Part shown: piece by piece, positions 59,996 to 64,000 of the stretch | Layout of the letters: every line of letters starts with the position of its first letter | Position numbering within the stretch: the first letter of the stretch is position 1 | Assembly: GCF_901827155.1 (NCBI RefSeq) | Contig: NZ_LR594660.1 | Location: forward strand, 62,001-126,000 | DNA: 64,000 nucleotides | From: Variovorax sp. PBL-H6 | Lineage (GTDB): Bacteria > Pseudomonadota > Gammaproteobacteria > Burkholderiales > Burkholderiaceae_C | Direction of reading: 5' to 3' | Translations under genes and position numbers: made by a program | The notes under the pieces: generated by a model | What the model saw: only the letters and a program-made list of their open reading frames with translations | Database searches by the model: none | What the model was told of the DNA's origin: nothing

Positions 59996-60691
59996 GCAGA
60001 AAAAAGGGCCCCCGTATTCCCGTACGTGAGCCCTCTGAATGGTCGATTCCATGGTCGGCCTGGTGAGACATAGCGCAACCTGCAACAAACCCACGGTGGC
60101 CGCCTCGTGTACCGCGGTGAAGCGAACTCCACCGGTCTCTAGGCTAAGGCAGCCCTGTGTCAACGCGTTCGGCCTGGTGAGCGTAGAGCTTACCATTGGC
60201 AACGACTTCGAGTCCCGTCGACGACGTCACCTCAAGTGGACCCAGTCAAGCAGTTTCCTGCCTGGCTCAAACCGACTGTCTGGTTTTTGCTGGCGCTCGC
60301 ACGAATGCGAAGGGGATTTCAGCCCGCCGGCCCAGCACGCGCCATTGCTCTTTCGATTTCCGCGGAGCCCCGAGTTTCGTCAGGACAAATCTACGAAAGC
60401 AACGACTGGCCAAGCCAGCGGACCAACTTCCCCGCTTCAACGGCCCCGCGACACGACCCAGGCGCACTTGGTGCCACTCTGGATTCCCGGCCATCGCGAC
60501 GAGCGCGCCCGGTGGGTCGGTAGTTGCTTGTTCCCCGGGAAGCAGCGCGTCCGGACACGCCGCTTGCCGATGAAAGGCCGCTGAGTGCTTCAGAAAGCGT
60601 CAGCAAACACCTATAGCAACCTCGTCTTCATCGGTTACACCTACGGGTCGAAAAGCGCAGTGGATGGGGTAAATCCTCCTGCGCCAAGGCT
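59996..60691. other. Apparent non-coding stretch of about 700 bp
   Basis: No frame here looks like a real gene: the possible products are Arg/Ser/Pro-rich with no folds or start signals. A minus-strand GCTATAGG box lies near 60611-60618 with no gene in front of it. A near-T-loop sequence near 60208 does not complete a tRNA. It may hold a decayed gene, a regulatory RNA or an origin-like region. Confidence 0.4.
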
Positions 60692-61768
60692 TTAGCGTCG
60701 CCCGCTAACGTCGATTCGGCCCGTCTTCGGTGCCTTCAAAGCGGCGCGTGTCCGGTACCGCCTTCTGATGCCGGCACCTACGCCCGCGAGGAGCAAGGCT
60801 GCAGCGAGGAAGAGCACGAAGGCCTCCGGCCGAATGGCCCAGAATGCCGCTAGACCAGCGAGGCCGACCAGGGGCCACTTCGCCTTTGTCACCAGCCGGC
60901 TGCTGAGCGTACTGGCGTATTCGTCAAGCCAGACAAGAAACTCCTTGGACGCCCCTCCCCCGCGTGCGCCGGCGCGCAACTGACGATAGTTTGCCTGGAG
61001 ATAGCCATGAACCGGTGGGCATGCCTTTTCGCCGCTGAACATGTGGTCGTGCACGAAAACGAGGATGAATTCGAGCTCCTCTTCGGGAATAGGCTCGTCC
61101 GGAGGAAGCGCCGCGAGGTAGCGGCCCCAGAGCGTGGCGTACTCAAAGGTCTCTCCCAGGCGCAAAGAGGCCTCGGCGGCCCTACCGAAGCCGCGACTGA
61201 CTCCGCGCTCCGCGGACAGCTGAAAGAGCTCGCGGCCCCGAGCAACCAATCGCTCGGCGACCCCTGCAGGACCCTTCTTTCTCTCGGACAGCGCAACGGC
61301 TGTTTCGCCGGCCAGATATGGCGCCAGATGGTGACCGAGAGACGCCGCGTGTTCCAAGAGCGTTAAAGCCTCCTCCAGCTCGGCGACGCTAGGCCGGGGT
61401 AAGGTCAGGTGTTGCTGGGCGCGGGCGGTGAAGGCTTCGGCGAAGACATCGGCCGTTTCGGGTACCGCAAGCCTTTCCGCGACCTTGTCAATCAGTTCTT
61501 TAGCCTGCTCGGGCGTAAGGTTAAAGAATTCGCGGTTCTTCGCCGTCCTGGCACCCTGCTCATCCAGGACCGAATGCACGACCTTTTCGGCGAGCGCGCA
61601 GTCCTCGAACGAGCGCGCGTAGAAGAGCTCAAACTGCTGCGGAACCCCGGTGGCACTGGACAGCTCCGCGCCTCGACGCTCAGGCCGTCGCCTGGTCATG
61701 CCCACTTTCACCTGCCCCGGCATCGAGGGGTTGGTGAGTACGTAGACGTAGCCAAAATCGTGGTCCAT
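60692..61768 (-). CDS. Membrane-anchored GIY-YIG (T5orf172-type) protein
   Basis: The N-terminal 100 residues match the T5orf172/MUG113 branch of GIY-YIG nucleases: FGYVYVLTNPSMPGQVKVGM, then RRRPERRGAELSSATGVP, the conserved AEKVVHSVLDEQ helix and REFFNLTPEQAKELI. A helical domain of about 150 residues follows. Then come two hydrophobic helices (about 292-308 and 312-330) and a very basic tail. A GIY-YIG nuclease tethered to the membrane is unusual and recalls defence or exclusion proteins that cut incoming DNA. A CTATACG box lies about 26 nt upstream. Confidence 0.8.
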   Translation of the reverse strand: MDHDFGYVYVLTNPSMPGQVKVGMTRRRPERRGAELSSATGVPQQFELFYARSFEDCALAEKVVHSVLDEQGARTAKNREFFNLTPEQAKELIDKVAERLAVPETADVFAEAFTARAQQHLTLPRPSVAELEEALTLLEHAASLGHHLAPYLAGETAVALSERKKGPAGVAERLVARGRELFQLSAERGVSRGFGRAAEASLRLGETFEYATLWGRYLAALPPDEPIPEEELEFILVFVHDHMFSGEKACPPVHGYLQANYRQLRAGARGGGASKEFLVWLDEYASTLSSRLVTKAKWPLVGLAGLAAFWAIRPEAFVLFLAAALLLAGVGAGIRRRYRTRAALKAPKTGRIDVSGRR

Positions 61769-61793
61769 TCAATCCGCTTCAAAGTGCTTTGGG

Positions 61794-61799
61794 CGTATA
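61794..61799 (-). promoter_or_regulatory. CTATACG box for the GIY-YIG gene
   Basis: Minus-strand CTCTATACGCCC about 26 nt upstream of the ATG at 61768. Confidence 0.5.
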
Positions 61800-61852
61800 G
61801 AGGGCCTGTTTCATACCGATAAAAAGACAGGCAATCGAAAGTGTTCATGGGC

Positions 61853-61858
61853 TATACT
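61853..61858 (+). promoter_or_regulatory. Extended -10 box (GGGCTATACT)
   Basis: TATACT 42 nt before ATG 61901; it supports this downstream start over an earlier in-frame one at 61841. Confidence 0.5.
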
Positions 61859-61900
61859 CGCCGTCTTAACGTGCTTTATTCGTTTCAGGAGCGTCTCCCT

Positions 61901-63232
61901 ATGTATCAAAGCCCCGGAAGACACCAGGCACGGTCGAACCGACAGCCCCAATTTGGTGAGTTTCAGAAGCGCAACAATGCGCCACGGCATCAACCGCCCG
62001 CGATAGACCCCACCCAGCTCGCCTCGGCCATCCAGGTCAGAAACTTTAAAGCTCTCCTGGACGCCGCGACCTCCGTCGAAAACCTCGCCCTAGCCCTGGA
62101 CATGCCACTGCAGCGCGTGAATGAGCTGCTTCGAGGCGAAAACTTTCCCCACGACGTTGCGTACCACATCGAGGTAACGCTAGAGCTGCCCAGCGGGTTC
62201 CTTGACCGCGTAAACGCCCGCTTGACACCTGAAGTTGTAAATCGTTTAAAATCTCCGCTAAACTTCAACGCGACTGAAAACGAAGCGGAATCAACCGAAA
62301 CGCAAACAGCAGTGGCAGTTCAGGCACCGGTCCAGTTGACGCTCGCAGCGGTGCCGGAAGCAGCGCCAGCCAGCACAGAAGCCGCACCTCAACGACAGGA
62401 CGAAGACATGGCCAAAAAACAAAGCTCTCAGCCCGCGAAGAAGACAGCGGCGGCCAAGACCGTGGCTCCGCCCGCGGCGGCCGCCAAGAAGACGCGGGCG
62501 CCCGCTGCGACCGCTCCAACGACACACACGCCCGGCGAGGACATCCTCGACACCCGCCGCATCAACTTGGCCGTGCTGACCGAAGCCCCTGGTGCCAAGA
62601 GCAAGCTCTGTGAAATCATGGGCATGAGCCCGGCCAACATCTCCCATCGGATTCACAGGAACAAGAAGCTCGACGATGCGGAGGTCAAGCGGTTTACGAC
62701 TGCTCTCCACCTTCCCAAGGACTGGTTCGATGGTCCGCGGACGGCGAAGGACATTCCTCCTGCAGTCGTAAAAATGCTGGACCCGGGCCCGAAGCAGCCT
62801 CGTGGTACCAAGAAGGCCCTTCGCGAGGCTGCCCAGGGCCTCATTCCTGGCAAGCCTGCTGCTCGCAAGGGCCCCACCACCCGTGTCCTGGCGCCGGCTG
62901 ATGTCAAGATGCCTCGGCTCTCGACGGGTGTTGTCGCTCCGACGCGCGCGCCCGCTCCCGTGTCAGTCCCTGCGCTGGCCTCCGTGGGTGCATCGGCGCC
63001 CGTGTCCACACCGTCGGCGGCCGATTTTGCTCCCGCCACGGTCCGCGCACCGGCTTCGGCAGAGCAGCGGCGTTTCGCTGCAGCGCCGGCTGCTTCTGCG
63101 ATTCCGGAAGACGTGGGAACCATCGGGCCCATCGCGACCGCGCTGGTCCAAACGCTGGCGCTGAAGGCGCGCGAGGGTCGCTTGGATGAGGCTACCGCTC
63201 TCAAAATGCTGACGCAGGCTGCCGCACTGTAG
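61901..63232 (+). CDS. Double-HTH, Lys/Ala/Pro-linker DNA-binding protein
   Basis: From ATG 61901 (with AGGAG upstream) the 443-aa protein contains two related HTH domains. The first spans about 45-105 (NLALALDMPLQRVNELLRGE; then LELPSGFLDRVN), the second about 210-275 (LCEIMGMSPANISHRIHRNK; then LHLPKDWFDGPR). They are joined by a Lys/Ala/Pro-rich linker (AKKTAAAKTVAPPAAAAKK) like histone H1-type tails. A long low-complexity region and a C-terminal helix (IATALVQTLALKAREGRLDE) follow. It may bridge DNA as a nucleoid-type regulator. The family is not recognised beyond Cro/C1-like HTH. Confidence 0.7.
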   Translation: MYQSPGRHQARSNRQPQFGEFQKRNNAPRHQPPAIDPTQLASAIQVRNFKALLDAATSVENLALALDMPLQRVNELLRGENFPHDVAYHIEVTLELPSGFLDRVNARLTPEVVNRLKSPLNFNATENEAESTETQTAVAVQAPVQLTLAAVPEAAPASTEAAPQRQDEDMAKKQSSQPAKKTAAAKTVAPPAAAAKKTRAPAATAPTTHTPGEDILDTRRINLAVLTEAPGAKSKLCEIMGMSPANISHRIHRNKKLDDAEVKRFTTALHLPKDWFDGPRTAKDIPPAVVKMLDPGPKQPRGTKKALREAAQGLIPGKPAARKGPTTRVLAPADVKMPRLSTGVVAPTRAPAPVSVPALASVGASAPVSTPSAADFAPATVRAPASAEQRRFAAAPAASAIPEDVGTIGPIATALVQTLALKAREGRLDEATALKMLTQAAAL

Positions 63233-63258
63233 GCGCTAGCCCCCCTCCGACCGTCAGG

Positions 63259-63291
63259 CGGCCCGGTCCCAACCGGGCCGTTTCGCTTTTT
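63259..63291 (+). terminator. Terminator after the double-HTH gene
   Basis: CGGCCCGGT/ACCGGGCCG stem with a T-rich tail. Confidence 0.82.
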
Positions 63292-63417
63292 GGGCGGGTA
63301 CCCGCACTGTGCGGCTTTCCCGCCAACCCTCCAGGTTCTAATCGGGCCATCGAGGCTGTCCACCTTCTAATCGGTAAGGCTTGGAAGGCTAGACGTGTAC
63401 GACGGGCTTCGGCGTCG

Positions 63418-63426
63418 CCTATACGG
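63418..63426 (+). promoter_or_regulatory. CCTATACGG promoter box
   Basis: Box 31 nt before ATG 63457. Confidence 0.5.
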
Positions 63427-63456
63427 AAGTAGACCTCTAAACAACAAAGGACCCCC

Positions 63457-63921
63457 ATGAGTTTGCTTCAACGCATCAAAGACGACTCTCTCCAAGCCCG
63501 CAAGGCCAAGGAGGCGGCAAAGGCGGCAACACTGACCACCCTCTACTCCGAGGCAGCCATGATTGGCAAGAATGCCGGCAATCGCGAGACGACCGACGAG
63601 GAGGTCGCAGCGACCGTCAAGAAGTTCATCAAGAACGCGAAGGAAGCCATCGTGGTACTTGAGAATGCAACCGATGACGCACGTATTGCCGCGCGCGACG
63701 CGTTGCGCCAGGAAGTCAGCGTCTACAACGCCTACCTTCCGCAGCAGCTCGACCACGGGCAGCTCACCTCGGCCATCCTTGGCATTGTCCAGGGCCTGGC
63801 CGAGCGCTCACCCAAACAGATGGGCGCTGTGATGAAGGCCCTGAAGGAACAGCATGGCACCAACTACGACGGCAGTGCCGCGAGCGCCATCGCCAAGGAG
63901 GCTCTGGCATCCGCCAGCTAG
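63457..63921 (+). CDS. yqeY: GatB/YqeY-domain protein
   Basis: The 154-aa product matches the YqeY family, related to the tRNA-binding tail of GatB: an N-terminal helical part (LLQRIKDDSLQARKAKEAAKA), ETTDEEVAATVKKFIKNAKEA, VSVYNAYLPQQL, and the C-terminal MGAVMKALKEQHGTNYDGSA segment. Cellular YqeY is usually encoded with rpsU and dnaG and probably binds tRNA; its role is not settled. Here it stands alone with its own box and terminator, another tRNA-related gene on the element. Confidence 0.92.
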   Translation: MSLLQRIKDDSLQARKAKEAAKAATLTTLYSEAAMIGKNAGNRETTDEEVAATVKKFIKNAKEAIVVLENATDDARIAARDALRQEVSVYNAYLPQQLDHGQLTSAILGIVQGLAERSPKQMGAVMKALKEQHGTNYDGSAASAIAKEALASAS

Positions 63922-63941
63922 GCCTATCCGGGAGCAATTTA

Positions 63942-63968
63942 AGAGCCCTCTCCGAGGGCTCTTTTTCT
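63942..63968 (+). terminator. Terminator after yqeY
   Basis: AGAGCCCTC/GAGGGCTCT stem followed by TTTTTCTT. Confidence 0.9.
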
Positions 63969-64000
63969 TGGCCTCTCCAGGGCACTCCGCTACACCCGGT

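Noticed and set aside
60200..60235. TTCGAGTCC resembles a tRNA T-loop
   Set aside because: No matching T-stem, acceptor stem or anticodon arm can be formed around it.
60039..60584. 181-codon plus-strand frame in the gap
   Set aside because: Ser/Arg/Pro-rich, no ribosome-binding site, no fold pattern; treated as non-coding.

Overview
The window is GC-rich (roughly 60-65% by eye) and almost fully coding, with short intergenic gaps, genes on both strands and many 4-nt ATGA/GTGA overlaps. Codon usage, the MCP/Aer-type PAS fragment, DUF3606, a LigD and Comamonadaceae-like membrane proteins suggest a betaproteobacterial (Burkholderiales) host. The gene content is not chromosomal. It looks like a large extrachromosomal element, either a jumbo phage/phage-plasmid or a megaplasmid with a phage-like core. 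No virion structural, terminase, conjugation, partition or rRNA/tRNA genes are visible, so the window alone cannot decide between these.

Layout. 1-4.2 kb: partial membrane sensor with PAS and degenerate GGDEF, two small coupled unknowns, and a pilin-like plus secreted-protein pair. 4.3-9.3 kb: NAD-dependent DNA ligase, then a truncated PAS gene next to a frameshifted TnpB element, and an unknown 395-aa protein. 9.6-20 kb: membrane protein, CCA-adding enzyme, P-loop protein, RecD2 helicase, YbaB, 5'-3' exonuclease, two ScoMcrA-head-like proteins, Toprim primase. 20-29 kb: membrane proteins (one frameshifted by an exact 10-bp duplication), an RNase H-fold protein, DUF3606, a two-domain LigD, and a TonB-ExbB-orf-ExbD operon. 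29-45 kb: HAD protein, DEDDh exonuclease, rIIA-like and rIIB-like proteins, MscS channel, family A DNA polymerase, DHH-like protein, DnaQ exonuclease. 45-64 kb: lipoprotein, SSB, a queuosine-salvage (Qng1/DUF2419) protein, a second GHKL ATPase, a VWA/metallopeptidase-DUF3150-MoxR operon, RNase HI, a Lon-like AAA ATPase, a membrane-anchored GIY-YIG protein, a double-HTH basic protein and GatB/YqeY.

How the genes fit together. The replication set is nearly autonomous: family A polymerase with its own 3'-5' exonuclease, a separate 5'-3' exonuclease, primase, RecD2, SSB, RNase HI and LigA, with two further DEDDh exonucleases. A second theme is tRNA and translation upkeep (CCA enzyme, queuosine salvage, YqeY, HAD protein of an RNA-repair-associated family). 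A third is envelope energetics and protection (rIIA/rIIB, TonB system, MscS, many small membrane proteins). Many genes are preceded by a recurring CTATA(G/C)G box, which probably serves as the element's main -10-type promoter signal.
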